From Sinomicrobium soli (lineage in GTDB: Bacteria; Bacteroidota; Bacteroidia; Flavobacteriales; Flavobacteriaceae), in assembly GCF_003285545.1 (NCBI RefSeq), contig NZ_QLNV01000002.1:124001-188000 (forward strand): 64,000 nucleotides of DNA. The letters are read 5' to 3'. The position numbers were made by a program, and so were the translations under genes. Below, piece after piece: positions 1-8,588 of this stretch. Every line of letters begins with the position of its first letter. The stretch's first letter is position 1. Below the pieces are notes generated by a model, which worked only from the letters and a program-made list of their open reading frames with translations, was not told the DNA's origin and did no database searches.

Positions 1-2468
1 TTTATGTCTCCCGGGTCCTGCCCGTAGGACTCCGCCTCCCCGGCTTCGTCCAGCTGCCATATCCCTACTTTTCTGTAATCGTAAAAAGACGAAATGGGAG
101 ACCCTACAAACCAGCCGTTGGCCAGGTCCCTGTCGCCTTCGGGAAGCTCCCTGATCTCTTCCTTATTGGTCGTAAAGGTAATATCGGAACTCCAGCCGAA
201 ACCGTTGTCCTGCGAAACGATGTTCAAGGTACTGATATAAAGTTCCAGTCCCCTGTTACGGGTTTTCCCGATATTGTCCCAGGCCGTACTGAACCCGGAA
301 GACGTAGGCAATGCCCTTTGCATGAGAAGGTCGCTGGTATTCTGCTGGTAAAGATCGAGAGACCCGGAGATCCTGTTATTGAAAAAACCGAAATCCAGCC
401 CCAGGTTGGTCGTTGCGGTAGTCTCCCAGCTCAGGTTACCGGAAGCTATGAGCGACGGGTAATAACCGAATGCCGGGCTTTCATCCGTGCCCTGGTCATA
501 GGCATAGGTACTTTTGGAAAGGCTCCCGAGAGTCTGGTAGGGCGACACCGCACTGTTACCGGATATCCCGTAACTCACCCTGGCTTTCAGCTGGGAAATG
601 GTATTGTTTTCCTTCAGGAAGTTTTCTTCCTTCAGGACCCACGAAAATGCTGCAGAAGGAAAATATCCCCACTTGTTGCCCGGGGCAAGTACCGAAGAAC
701 CATCGGCTCTCATCAGGAGGGTAACCAGGTATTTATCGGCATACTTATAATTTAACCTGCCGAAAAAAGATGCCAGTTGTTTTTCTTCAAGGCTGCTGTT
801 TACACGCACCTGGGTCTGCAATCCGCCAAGGTTGTGAAACAGCATGGTGGCCGATGCAAGGTCCCTTCCTTCGGCCATATAATTTTCTTCCACCGTTTTC
901 CAGATACTGGTTCCGAGCAGGCCGGATATTTCATGTTTTCCGGCGGTATACGTATAATTGGCAAAATTCTCCCAGGTAGTGCGGTTAAAGGTCCCGTTTT
1001 CTGCCCGGGCCAGCGACAGTCCGTCTGCCCCTACTTCCAGGGTATTGGTAGCGGAAAATATACCTCTGCGGAAATTCATATGGTCTATCCCGAGACGGGA
1101 CGTGAACGTAAGGTTTTCAACCGGGGTCCAGTCGAGGCTGATGTTCCCGAAAAAACGCTTGTTGTCTTCATTGTCCGTATAATTTCCCGGTTGCTGGTCT
1201 GCCAGCGGGTTCAGGGTAGAACTATCTCCGACGGGAAACGTAATCACATTTCCCTCATCGTCATAGGGCCTGCCCAGCGGGCTCATCTTGTTGGCCTGGT
1301 TGAGCGGGTCCCTCCTCCGGTCGTGGTCTTTCACGGTATACATTATGTTGGTGGAAAGTTTCAGGTTGTCGAGCACCTTGTGGTCTACGGTCAAACGCCC
1401 GCTGTAACGGTCCAGGTTATCATTTTCTAAAAGACCTTCTTCCCGGAAGTATTCCATGGAGAAATAGTACGTGGTCTTTTCAGACCCCCCGGAAACGCTT
1501 ACCTGGTGGTTTTGCTGGCTCCCGGTTCCCAGAAGCCGGTCTGCCCAGTCGGTCCAGATCCCGTTCTGAAAATTTTCCAGTTGTGTGGGGTTAAAGATAT
1601 TGGCATCATCTTCCGGACCGCTCCATTCCCCTACGGTCCTTCTCGATTCCCTCCTGAGCTGTACCCATTCGGGGCCGCTCATAATATCGGCATATCCCCC
1701 GAGGCTCTGCACACTGTAATAACTATTCAGGGAAACCTTACTTTTCCCCGAACGTCCCCTTTTGGTGGTAATAAGCACCACGCCGTTCGCTCCCAGCGTA
1801 CCGTAAATAGCCGTTGCGGAAGCATCCTTAAGAATTTCCACCGAAGCGATATCATTCGGGTTCACATCGAGTGTGGAACCATAGATCATCCCGTCTACCA
1901 CGACCAGCGGACCGTTATCGGCATTCAGGGAACGGTTCCCGCGAATGGAAAAATTGAGTCCCGCCCCGGCCTGCCCGCTGGTTTTTGTAAGATCGACCCC
2001 GGGCACTTTTCCCTGCATGGTTTCCAGGGCATTGGTTACCGGAATAGAGGTAAGGTCGCGCTCCTTTACAGAAGCCACAGCCCCCGTCAGGTCAGATTTT
2101 TTCACTGCCCCGTAACCGATGACCACTACTTCGTCAAGCGCCTGGGCGTCTTCGCTCATCCGAACATCGACAACATCATTATCGCCTACCGTCCTTTCTT
2201 CCCTTTCCTGGCCGATATATGTAAATACCAGCACTTCTCCCGACGATACTTCTATCGCATATTTTCCGTCAAAATCGGTCTGGGTACCATTGGTAGTCCC
2301 CCTGACGAGAATATTCACCCCGGGTAAAGGCACCCCCTGCTGATCAGTCACCGTACCGGTAACGGTTCTCGTCTGCGCCAGGACCTCCTGCGTGATAAAC
2401 AGGCTTCCCAGCACCATGACAAGCCATACCGGCCTTACAGGTATCGAAATAAGCTGTTTTAAATTCAT
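1..2468 (-). CDS. SusC/RagA-family TonB-linked outer membrane protein, partial (C-terminus off window)
   Basis: Reading the complement from the ATG at 2466-2468 gives an open frame that runs off the left edge, about 822 codons. The N-terminus is a basic and hydrophobic signal ending near VLAQT, followed by a carboxypeptidase-like domain (GTVTDQQGVPLPGVNILVRG) and a TonB-box-like stretch (DEVVVIGYGAVKKSD). A plug domain follows, whose complement reads in GANGVVLITTKRG style around 1740-1800. The edge residues (GQDPGDI) correspond to a segment that usually lies some 150-200 residues before the end of SusC proteins, so most of the barrel is present. SusC proteins import oligomers across the outer membrane with a SusD lipoprotein. 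The partner would lie further left, outside the window. Substrate unknown. Confidence 0.93.
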   Translation of the reverse strand, partial: MNLKQLISIPVRPVWLVMVLGSLFITQEVLAQTRTVTGTVTDQQGVPLPGVNILVRGTTNGTQTDFDGKYAIEVSSGEVLVFTYIGQEREERTVGDNDVVDVRMSEDAQALDEVVVIGYGAVKKSDLTGAVASVKERDLTSIPVTNALETMQGKVPGVDLTKTSGQAGAGLNFSIRGNRSLNADNGPLVVVDGMIYGSTLDVNPNDIASVEILKDASATAIYGTLGANGVVLITTKRGRSGKSKVSLNSYYSVQSLGGYADIMSGPEWVQLRRESRRTVGEWSGPEDDANIFNPTQLENFQNGIWTDWADRLLGTGSQQNHQVSVSGGSEKTTYYFSMEYFREEGLLENDNLDRYSGRLTVDHKVLDNLKLSTNIMYTVKDHDRRRDPLNQANKMSPLGRPYDDEGNVITFPVGDSSTLNPLADQQPGNYTDNEDNKRFFGNISLDWTPVENLTFTSRLGIDHMNFRRGIFSATNTLEVGADGLSLARAENGTFNRTTWENFANYTYTAGKHEISGLLGTSIWKTVEENYMAEGRDLASATMLFHNLGGLQTQVRVNSSLEEKQLASFFGRLNYKYADKYLVTLLMRADGSSVLAPGNKWGYFPSAAFSWVLKEENFLKENNTISQLKARVSYGISGNSAVSPYQTLGSLSKSTYAYDQGTDESPAFGYYPSLIASGNLSWETTATTNLGLDFGFFNNRISGSLDLYQQNTSDLLMQRALPTSSGFSTAWDNIGKTRNRGLELYISTLNIVSQDNGFGWSSDITFTTNKEEIRELPEGDRDLANGWFVGSPISSFYDYRKVGIWQLDEAGEAESYGQDPGDI

Positions 2469-2817
2469 TATTTGTAAAGTTTTAGTTGGAAAATTGATGA
2501 TCGTATTTTTTTTGTAATCGATTGCACTAAATGATATAACTCTTATTATTATCCGGCGTATGCCTTACATTGTACATTTGCTGCCATGCCTCAGGAAACA
2601 TTTCCGGGCTTCGCTGCAGCTCATCTTCTTGTAAAAATGACTATAAGAGGGTTGCTGCCGAAACCCTAATTCTGCATTTAATTGTACTAAAGTATAATTT
2701 TTTATTAAAAAAACATACCGTTTTATTAAAAAAAACAAAAAACCACCCGGAGGTGGTTCTTTTATATCTTAAATATTAACAGGCTTTTCTTCCCGAAAAT
2801 CCCGATATTTGCCCGGA
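2469..2817. other. Intergenic region upstream of the partial susC gene
   Basis: This 349-base AT-rich stretch lies between two minus-strand genes. It holds the terminator of the reductase gene (2730-2758) on the right, and presumably the promoter of the SusC gene on the left. I could not find a clean TAnnTTTG box for that promoter. A short plus-strand open frame at 2570-2779 has no recognisable features and I regard it as chance. Confidence 0.5.
2730..2758 (-). terminator. Rho-independent terminator of the reductase operon
   Basis: The arms AACCACC (2741-2747) and GGTGGTT (2752-2758) form a 7-bp stem with a 4-base loop. Read on the minus strand, the stem is followed directly by a T-rich run (2730-2740). 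It lies 60 bases past the stop codon of the reductase gene. Confidence 0.8.
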
Positions 2818-3870
2818 TCAGTCAATAGCCTTGATCACTGCCTTGGGGGCTTCCTTACGGCTGCCGTCAAACCCGTCCACCCCGCTCACGGTGGTATATT
2901 TCAGCACGTATTTCTTACCGGGATTAATGATCTGGTAGGCACTCTGGCACATCAGGGTAGCTTCGTGAAAGCCGCAAAGAATCAGTTTGAGCTTTCCGGG
3001 ATAGGTATTGACATCGCCGATGGCAAAGATCCCGGGTATATTGGTCTCGTAATCCAGTGCATTGTTTACCTTGATGGCATTCTTTTCTATTTCCAGTCCC
3101 CAGTCGGCTATAGGTCCCAATTTGGGAGAAAGGCCAAACAACGGAATAAAATGGTCTGTTTCCAGGTTTACGGTATTGCCATCGTGTTCGATGGTCAGCA
3201 TTTCAAGCCTGTGGTCTCCGTGTAGCCCCGTAACCTCCGCCGGGGTCATCAGGTTGATTTTCCCCAGTTTTTTCAGTTCCTGTACTTTCTCTACCGAATC
3301 CAGGGCGCCCCTGAATTCGTTTCTCCGGTGTACCAGGGTCACTTCTGATGCCACATCGGCCAGGAAAATGGACCAGTCCAGAGCCGAATCCCCGCCCCCG
3401 GCGATCACCACTTTTTTGTCCCTGTACACTTCGGGGTCCTTAATAAAATAATTTACACCTCTTTCCTCGTAATAATCGATCCGGTCTATAAGCGGTTTTC
3501 TCGGTTCGAAACTTCCCAATCCGCCTGCTATCGCAACTACAGGGGCATGATGTTTTGTCCCTTTATTCGTAGTCACGATAAAACTGCCGTCTTCCAGTTT
3601 TTCAATGGTATCGGCCCGCTCTCCCAGGGTAAATCCGGGTTCGAACGATTCGATCTGCTTCATCAGGTTATCGACCAGGTCACCGGCCAGTACATCGGGA
3701 AAACCGGGGATATCGTAGATGGGCTTTTTCGGATAAATCTCCGCCAGTTGCCCCCCGGGTTGCGGCAGGGCATCGATAATATGACATTTCAGTTTCAGCA
3801 GGCCCGCTTCAAAAACAGCGAACAGCCCTGTGGGACCGGCGCCTATAATCAGTATATCTGTTTTAATCAT
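2818..3870 (-). CDS. NAD(P)/FAD-dependent oxidoreductase, type 2 ferredoxin-NADP+ reductase
   Basis: The 350-residue protein has the thioredoxin-reductase fold without the redox CxxC. An N-terminal FAD Rossmann motif (GAGPTG, residues 10-15) is followed by PQPGGQ near residues 36-41, an NADP Rossmann motif (GGGDSA, 158-163) and the C-terminal FAD-binding AIGDVN. This layout and length match the YumC-type ferredoxin/flavodoxin-NADP reductases, cytosolic enzymes that move electrons between NADPH and ferredoxin. I chose the ATG at 3868-3870, since the 14 residues before it carry no family sequence. The gene ends a run with the NifU-like and Mrp genes, so a role in supplying electrons for iron-sulfur assembly is a reasonable inference. 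General oxidoreductase is the safe fallback. Confidence 0.88.
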   Translation of the reverse strand: MIKTDILIIGAGPTGLFAVFEAGLLKLKCHIIDALPQPGGQLAEIYPKKPIYDIPGFPDVLAGDLVDNLMKQIESFEPGFTLGERADTIEKLEDGSFIVTTNKGTKHHAPVVAIAGGLGSFEPRKPLIDRIDYYEERGVNYFIKDPEVYRDKKVVIAGGGDSALDWSIFLADVASEVTLVHRRNEFRGALDSVEKVQELKKLGKINLMTPAEVTGLHGDHRLEMLTIEHDGNTVNLETDHFIPLFGLSPKLGPIADWGLEIEKNAIKVNNALDYETNIPGIFAIGDVNTYPGKLKLILCGFHEATLMCQSAYQIINPGKKYVLKYTTVSGVDGFDGSRKEAPKAVIKAID

Positions 3871-3943
3871 GGTATATGTATTTAGTATATTCCGAATTGT
3901 TCCGGTTCCCATCCGATCGTTACAGGCAACACTCGTCCGCCCT

Positions 3944-3963
3944 CCCGGATCTCACGATCCGGG
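3944..3963. other. Intercistronic hairpin between the NifU-like and reductase genes
   Basis: CCCGGATC (3944-3951) and GATCCGGG (3956-3963) form a perfect 8-bp stem with a 4-base loop. No T-run follows on the minus strand, so it looks more like an mRNA-processing or stabilising hairpin inside the operon than a terminator. Confidence 0.4.
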
Positions 3964-3991
3964 AAGATCTGCCATCTGCCGTACGAAGTTC

Positions 3992-4231
3992 CTATTTTAC
4001 GCCCAGGACCTGCTCGATCTGCGGAGCGTATTTCTTGATCGTAGTCTCCACTCCTGCCTTGAGTGTCATATGGTTTACATGACAATCCGTACAGGCTCCT
4101 TCCAGGCGTACCTTTACCAGTTTACCTTCATCTATGGAAACGAGGGATATGTTACCGCCGTCACTTTTGAGAAACGGCCGTATTTCTTCCAAGGCTTTTT
4201 CTACATTGCTCCTTAATTCTTCTGCTGTCAT
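3992..4231 (-). CDS. NifU-like C-terminal domain protein (Fe-S cluster scaffold/carrier)
   Basis: This 79-residue protein is a stand-alone NifU C-terminal domain. LKSDGGNISLV near the N-terminus is the DGG signature, and GACTDC (residues 45-50) carries the CxxC that binds a cluster between two monomers. Such proteins hold and hand on Fe-S clusters in the cytosol. The gene lies 74 bases downstream of mrp and 121 bases upstream of the ferredoxin reductase, all on the same strand, which supports an Fe-S/redox operon. The other frame open across its end (3882-4085) is a shadow. Confidence 0.9.
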   Translation of the reverse strand: MTAEELRSNVEKALEEIRPFLKSDGGNISLVSIDEGKLVKVRLEGACTDCHVNHMTLKAGVETTIKKYAPQIEQVLGVK

Positions 4232-4305
4232 CTTTCCGTGTTTAGATCTCGGGGAAACGCAGCTTTCGCCCTGTTACGCCTCTCCCCGGGTAGTTTGTAT
4301 ATATG

Positions 4306-5439
4306 TTATTTTCCCTTCACCGCCGAACAACCGGCCATGGTTGTTATTTTTACGGCTTCGGTAGGCGGCAGGTCTTCATTTCTTCTCACCACTTCCCGCA
4401 CTACGTTCTTTGTGAGCTCTTCAAAAGCCTCCTCCAGCGGTGTTGCCGTCTGCAATGCCGCCGGCCTCCCGACGTCCCCCGCTTCTCTTATGCCCTGTAC
4501 CAGCGGTATCTCTCCCAGAAAGGGGATATCGAGATCTTCCGAAAGGTTTTTGGCCCCCTCCTGCCCAAAGATATAATATTTATGGTCGGGTAACTCTTCA
4601 GGCGTAAAATAGGCCATATTCTCCACAATTCCCAGTACCGGCACCCTTATACTCTCCTGCCGGAACATGGCCACTCCCTTACGGGCATCGGCCAGGGCTA
4701 CATTCTGGGGCGTACTTACTACCACCGCACCCGTAACGGGAAGCGACTGCATAATGCTAAGGTGAATATCTCCCGTACCCGGGGGAAGATCCACCAGCAG
4801 GAAATCCAGCTCGCCCCAGGCAGCGTCAAATATCATCTGGTTCAATGCTTTTGCAGCCATAGGTCCCCGCCAGATCACCGCCTGGTTGGGCTGGGTAAAA
4901 AACCCGATAGACAGTACCTTGACCCCGTAATTCTCCACCGGTTTCATCTTCGATTGCCCCCCGGCCTGTACGGCGAGCGGACGTTCCCTTTCCACATCCA
5001 GCATTATGGGAGCCGAAGGTCCGTAAATATCGGCATCGAGCAGGCCTACATTAAAGCCCATCTTTGCCAGGGTCACCGCAATGTTTACGGTAATGGTAGA
5101 CTTCCCTACTCCTCCTTTTCCGGAAGCCACGGCCACGACATTCTTTATTCCCGGAATAGCCTTGCCTTTGATCTGCGGTTTTTTTTCCGGCGCATCCACC
5201 TTGATATTTACCTTGATCTTGGCCTTCTCATAGACCTCCTTATGAACAGCCTTCAGTATCTCTACCTCGGTTTTCTTTCTCGCCTGGAGACTCGGGTTCT
5301 TTATGGTAATATCCACTACCACCTCATCGCCAAAAGTCATTACATTGGTCACTGCACCGCTCTCCACCATGTTTTTACCCTCTCCGGGAACCGTAATGGT
5401 TTCCAATGCTTTCAGTACTTCCTTTTTATCTAACTTCAT
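4306..5439 (-). CDS. Mrp/ApbC-family P-loop ATPase, iron-sulfur cluster carrier
   Basis: The 377-residue protein starts with a MIP18/DUF59-type domain (about residues 5-80), followed by an Mrp ATPase domain with a deviant Walker A (GKGGVGKS, 107-114) and LLDADIYGPS. Family members bind and transfer Fe-S clusters and use ATP for this. The CxxC that many homologs carry after the ENM motif is absent: here ENMAYFTPEELPDHKYYIFG reads through without cysteine. One cysteine remains six residues before the C-terminus (AGCSAVKGK). I believe this is usual for Bacteroidota Mrp. A promoter-like sequence lies just upstream (5480-5510), making this the likely first gene of the mrp-nifU-reductase operon. 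Confidence 0.92.
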   Translation of the reverse strand: MKLDKKEVLKALETITVPGEGKNMVESGAVTNVMTFGDEVVVDITIKNPSLQARKKTEVEILKAVHKEVYEKAKIKVNIKVDAPEKKPQIKGKAIPGIKNVVAVASGKGGVGKSTITVNIAVTLAKMGFNVGLLDADIYGPSAPIMLDVERERPLAVQAGGQSKMKPVENYGVKVLSIGFFTQPNQAVIWRGPMAAKALNQMIFDAAWGELDFLLVDLPPGTGDIHLSIMQSLPVTGAVVVSTPQNVALADARKGVAMFRQESIRVPVLGIVENMAYFTPEELPDHKYYIFGQEGAKNLSEDLDIPFLGEIPLVQGIREAGDVGRPAALQTATPLEEAFEELTKNVVREVVRRNEDLPPTEAVKITTMAGCSAVKGK

Positions 5440-5479
5440 GTAGTCTGGATTCTTTCTAAATTAAATTCATTCTAAATTA

Positions 5480-5510
5480 CAAAGATAAGGTTTCGCTTTC
5501 ATATTTTAAA
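5480..5510 (-). promoter_or_regulatory. Bacteroidota-type promoter of the mrp operon
   Basis: On the minus strand the -7 box is TATCTTTG (5480-5487), which fits TAnnTTTG exactly. TTTA (5507-5510) lies 19 bases upstream, a 3-of-4 match to the -33 TTTG. Transcription would begin about 35 bases before the mrp start codon. Confidence 0.6.
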
Positions 5511-5564
5511 GCGATTGCATAGAAATGCTCAATCCGAAGATAAGAATACTCTATGCCCGGCCTG

Positions 5565-5927
5565 CTATTGATCTTCTGCGAATTTATCCCCGGGTTCTTC
5601 AGACGGGTCCCAGAAAAGTTCATCGAAATTCACCACCTGGTTCTCATATACCTCCACCCCTTCGCTTTCAAGCAGTTGCTGCATGAGGTTCGTGCCCCCG
5701 AAATGGAATTTTCCGGTGAGTATTCCCTTGCGGTTTACTACGCGGTGTGCCGGAACGTCTTCCCTCCCGTTACAGGCATTCATGGCCCACCCCACCATAC
5801 GTGCGGAACGCCGGGTTCCCAGGTATCCGGCTATGGCTCCGTAAGATGTTACCCTGCCATAGGGAATTTTCCGGGCCACGGCGTATACCTTCTCGAAAAA
5901 ATTATCATTTTCTTTAGTTGACGACAT
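5565..5927 (-). CDS. Alkyltransferase-like protein (MGMT family, no acceptor cysteine)
   Basis: The 120-residue protein has the DNA-binding domain of O6-alkylguanine-DNA alkyltransferases: IPYGRVTSYGAIA (residues 21-33) as the helix-turn-helix part, and MNACN. The active-site PCHRV motif reads PAHRV (residues 59-63), with alanine 60 in place of the alkyl-accepting cysteine. Known alkyltransferase-like proteins of this type bind O6-alkylguanine lesions without repairing them and hand them to nucleotide excision repair; that role is inferred here. A C-terminal acidic tail of about 25 residues follows. It lies between lysE and mrp on the same strand. Confidence 0.88.
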   Translation of the reverse strand: MSSTKENDNFFEKVYAVARKIPYGRVTSYGAIAGYLGTRRSARMVGWAMNACNGREDVPAHRVVNRKGILTGKFHFGGTNLMQQLLESEGVEVYENQVVNFDELFWDPSEEPGDKFAEDQ

Positions 5928-5945
5928 ATGTCACAGCTTTGTATC

Positions 5946-6590
5946 CTAATTTACGTATCCGCCATAAAAAATACGGATCAGGGTGATGATGACCAGTACC
6001 AGCATCAGCACACTGAGTATATAATCGGAATATTTCGTGAAACTCCCGTTACGCTCCTGGAGCCGGTTGAAATACACCACATACACATACAGCGTCCCGA
6101 AAGTGCCCATCCCTGCCGCAAAGACAAAGACGAGGATATCTGTCCACTCGAACTTGATCCATCCCGACACGTTCCAGGCTGCGTTCAATCCGCAGAAATA
6201 CGGAATGGGCAATATGTTGAGCGCCGACAGCAACATGCCTTTAAAAAAGCTTTTCCGTTTGCTGAAATAGGCGGTCCGCACCCTTCTTTTTTCCTTTTTT
6301 TTCCTTCCGGCCATAAAAAAATACACGGCAAAAAAGGCAAACACCAGCACGGCTATTTTGAGCAGGCTGTCGATAACCTGCGGATTCCGGTACAGGTACT
6401 TGGAAAAAAGTACTCCTATATAGGCCTGCAATACCACGACCAGTGAAGCTCCCGTGGAAAACAGCATACCGTTTACCCTGCCCTTTTGCGCACTGGTTTT
6501 CGCTGCTGTCATGTTTACCAGGCCGGGAAGCATAACGCCCATGGCCGCTGCTGAAAAGGTGGCAAAGAAAAGGATTAACGCATGTACCAT
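5946..6590 (-). CDS. LysE-type membrane transporter
   Basis: The 214-residue protein is mostly hydrophobic, with about six membrane segments. It begins with an exporter-like first helix containing MGVMLPGLVNMTAAK, which matches the PGP-containing start of the LysE/RhtB family. A basic loop (GRKKKEKRRVR) lies mid-protein between helices. Family members export amino acids or other small molecules; nothing in the sequence tells the substrate. It overlaps no neighbour and sits between trmB and the alkyltransferase-like gene, a neighbourhood I associate with flavobacteria generally. Confidence 0.78.
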   Translation of the reverse strand: MVHALILFFATFSAAAMGVMLPGLVNMTAAKTSAQKGRVNGMLFSTGASLVVVLQAYIGVLFSKYLYRNPQVIDSLLKIAVLVFAFFAVYFFMAGRKKKEKRRVRTAYFSKRKSFFKGMLLSALNILPIPYFCGLNAAWNVSGWIKFEWTDILVFVFAAGMGTFGTLYVYVVYFNRLQERNGSFTKYSDYILSVLMLVLVIITLIRIFYGGYVN

Positions 6591-6621
6591 TCCGGTTGGT
6601 TGTTTTTTGTGTGTTGTCTGC

Positions 6622-7311
6622 TTATTCAGGTCCGCTGTCCGGGAACGTGAATTTCACATAGGTAATCGCCTTTTGCTGTTCAAGATACTGTTTTTCATAG
6701 AAAGTCTGTATCCCGGTGACTTCCTGCGGACTGTATTCGTTCCTGTAAACATCGTGATGGGCATACAAAACCTCAACCCCGAGCCCGTGAAGCAGCCCCA
6801 GGGTATAACCGTGCATAAACTCGCTGTCGGTCTTCAGGTGTACTACCCCGCCTTTCCTGAGTATACTGCGGTACTTCTCCAGGAAAACCGCATTGGTAAG
6901 CCGGTGCTTGGTCCGTTTGTATTTGATCTGCGGGTCGGGAAAGGTAATCCAGATCTCATCGACCTCGCCCCGGTCAAAAAAAAGGTCCACGAGCTCTATC
7001 TGTGTCCGCAGAAAGGCTACATTCTCCAGTCCTTCTTCCAGGGCGGTCTTGGCCCCTCTCCAGAACCGCGCCCCCTTGATGTCTATCCCTATAAAATTCT
7101 TTTCGGGATATTTTCGCGCAAGGCTCACACTATATTCCCCTTTACCGCATCCGAGTTCCAGTATTACGGGACGGTCATTTTTAAAGAAGCCGTTCCGCCA
7201 TTTTCCCTTCAGTGGAAAACCACCGGACACTACCTCATCCCTTTCGGGCTGCAGGACATTGGAAAAGGTCTCGTTTTCCCTGAACCGCTTCAGCTTGTTT
7301 TTGCTACCCAC
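6622..7311 (-). CDS. trmB: tRNA (guanine(46)-N(7))-methyltransferase
   Basis: The 229-residue protein carries the SAM-binding motif ILELGCGKGEYS (residues 50-61), the acidic FIGIDIKGAR, and the TrmB signature around WITFPDPQIKYKRTKHRL. It methylates N7 of G46 in the variable loop of tRNAs. Length is normal for the family (about 210-240). The start ATG at 7309-7311 leads directly into a basic N-terminus (MGSKNKLKRF) typical of Bacteroidota homologs. A TAnnTTTG box lies 22 bases upstream. Confidence 0.95.
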   Translation of the reverse strand: MGSKNKLKRFRENETFSNVLQPERDEVVSGGFPLKGKWRNGFFKNDRPVILELGCGKGEYSVSLARKYPEKNFIGIDIKGARFWRGAKTALEEGLENVAFLRTQIELVDLFFDRGEVDEIWITFPDPQIKYKRTKHRLTNAVFLEKYRSILRKGGVVHLKTDSEFMHGYTLGLLHGLGVEVLYAHHDVYRNEYSPQEVTGIQTFYEKQYLEQQKAITYVKFTFPDSGPE

Positions 7312-7332
7312 AACAATTATTTAAGATTTTCG

Positions 7333-7340
7333 CAAAATTA
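7333..7340 (-). promoter_or_regulatory. -7 promoter element of trmB
   Basis: On the minus strand the sequence reads TAATTTTG, an exact TAnnTTTG match, ending 22 bases before the trmB start codon. TTTC at 7361-7364 is a 3-of-4 match to the -33 element at about the right spacing. Confidence 0.5.
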
Positions 7341-7380
7341 AGGAAATATTTATCGGTTTCGAAAAGACTTACTTTGTAAT

Positions 7381-8457
7381 ATGAATCACCGAATACTTGT
7401 CGCTCCGCTCAATTGGGGACTCGGGCATGCCACCAGGTGCATACCTGTGATCCGCGCCCTGCTACAACACGGTTTTTGCCCGGTCATTGCCTCAGACGGC
7501 ATTGCCCTGGAACTACTCCGCCAGGAATTCCCGCAGCTCGAGAGCCTCTATCTCCCGTCTTACCAGATAGAATATGCCAAGGAAGGGCAGTATTTCAAAC
7601 TCAAGATGATATGGGATTCTCCCAAGATGATAAAAGCCGTAGCCAGGGAAAAAAAGCTGGTCAAAAACATCATCAGGGAACGGGCCATCGACGGTATTAT
7701 TTCAGACAACCGCCTGGGGGTATACCACAAGAGCATCCCTTCGGTCTTTATGACCCACCAGCTCAATGTACTTACGGGAAGTACAACCTGGCTAAGCTCA
7801 AAGGTCCACCGCAAATTTATCCGGAAATTCGATCAGTGCTGGGTACCTGATGTAGCAGGAAAACCCAATCTCAGCGGGAAACTGGGACACCTGAAAAAAG
7901 CCTCCTTCCCCGTACGCTATATCGGTCCGCTGAGCAGGCTCCGGAAACAGGAAACCGATATCCTGTACGACCTGGCCATTGTCCTTTCCGGCCCGGAACC
8001 CCAGCGCAGCCTGCTTGAAAACAAGCTTATCAGTGAAATCGAGCACTATGAAGGGCGCATCCTCTTTGTGAGAGGTGAAATAGAACACGTCCAGACCATA
8101 CGTCAGGACAAACATATCACCGTATATAATTTTATGCGGTCGGACCAGCTGGAAACTGCCCTGAACCAGAGTGCCGCGGTACTGTCGCGATCGGGTTACA
8201 CCACCATCATGGACCTCGTAACCCTCGGAAAGAAAGCCTTTTTTATCCCTACCCCCGGGCAATACGAGCAGGAATACCTGGCCCGGAGGCTCGATAAAAA
8301 AGGAATGATCCCTTGTGCCTCACAAAAAAAATTCAGGATACAGATGCTTTCGGAAATCAATAATTACGACGGCCTCCCCCCTGTTCCCGTCAACGATTTC
8401 GATTTCAGGGAACTCTTCGATATTTTCCTGTCCCCTACCGAGAATAAGGTGTTGTAG
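7381..8457 (+). CDS. MurG/GT28-like glycosyltransferase
   Basis: The 358-residue protein starts with RILVAPLNWGLGHATRCIPV, the GHxxR-type first motif of MurG/GT28-like glycosyltransferases. A C-terminal half of the GT-B kind includes SRSGYTTIMDLVTLGKKAFFIPTPGQYEQ, which resembles the UDP-sugar-binding region of GT28 enzymes. The acceptor and product are unknown. It is not MurG itself, which has a different length and lies in the division cluster. The start codon lies 4 bases after a near-consensus -7 box (TTACTTTG, 7369-7376), so the transcript may have almost no leader. It is transcribed away from trmB and converges with the histidine kinase gene. Confidence 0.8.
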   Translation: MNHRILVAPLNWGLGHATRCIPVIRALLQHGFCPVIASDGIALELLRQEFPQLESLYLPSYQIEYAKEGQYFKLKMIWDSPKMIKAVAREKKLVKNIIRERAIDGIISDNRLGVYHKSIPSVFMTHQLNVLTGSTTWLSSKVHRKFIRKFDQCWVPDVAGKPNLSGKLGHLKKASFPVRYIGPLSRLRKQETDILYDLAIVLSGPEPQRSLLENKLISEIEHYEGRILFVRGEIEHVQTIRQDKHITVYNFMRSDQLETALNQSAAVLSRSGYTTIMDLVTLGKKAFFIPTPGQYEQEYLARRLDKKGMIPCASQKKFRIQMLSEINNYDGLPPVPVNDFDFRELFDIFLSPTENKVL

Positions 8458-8588
8458 TAACAGATGGTTGTAACTTACCGGCTACATGCTATTTTTAGCC
8501 TGCCCTACACTGGGTTCCTTTCCTGGTACTTTGTACAGACTGATGCGGCATGAACAGGATTGCCGTTCCGACCGCAGCGCCTGCCGCC

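Noticed and set aside
318-2343. Plus-strand open frames across the partial SusC gene
   Set aside because: They are antisense shadows of a long minus-strand frame with clear SusC motifs.
3882-4085. 67-codon minus-strand frame between the reductase and NifU-like genes
   Set aside because: It overlaps the end of the NifU-like gene in another frame and shows no features of its own.
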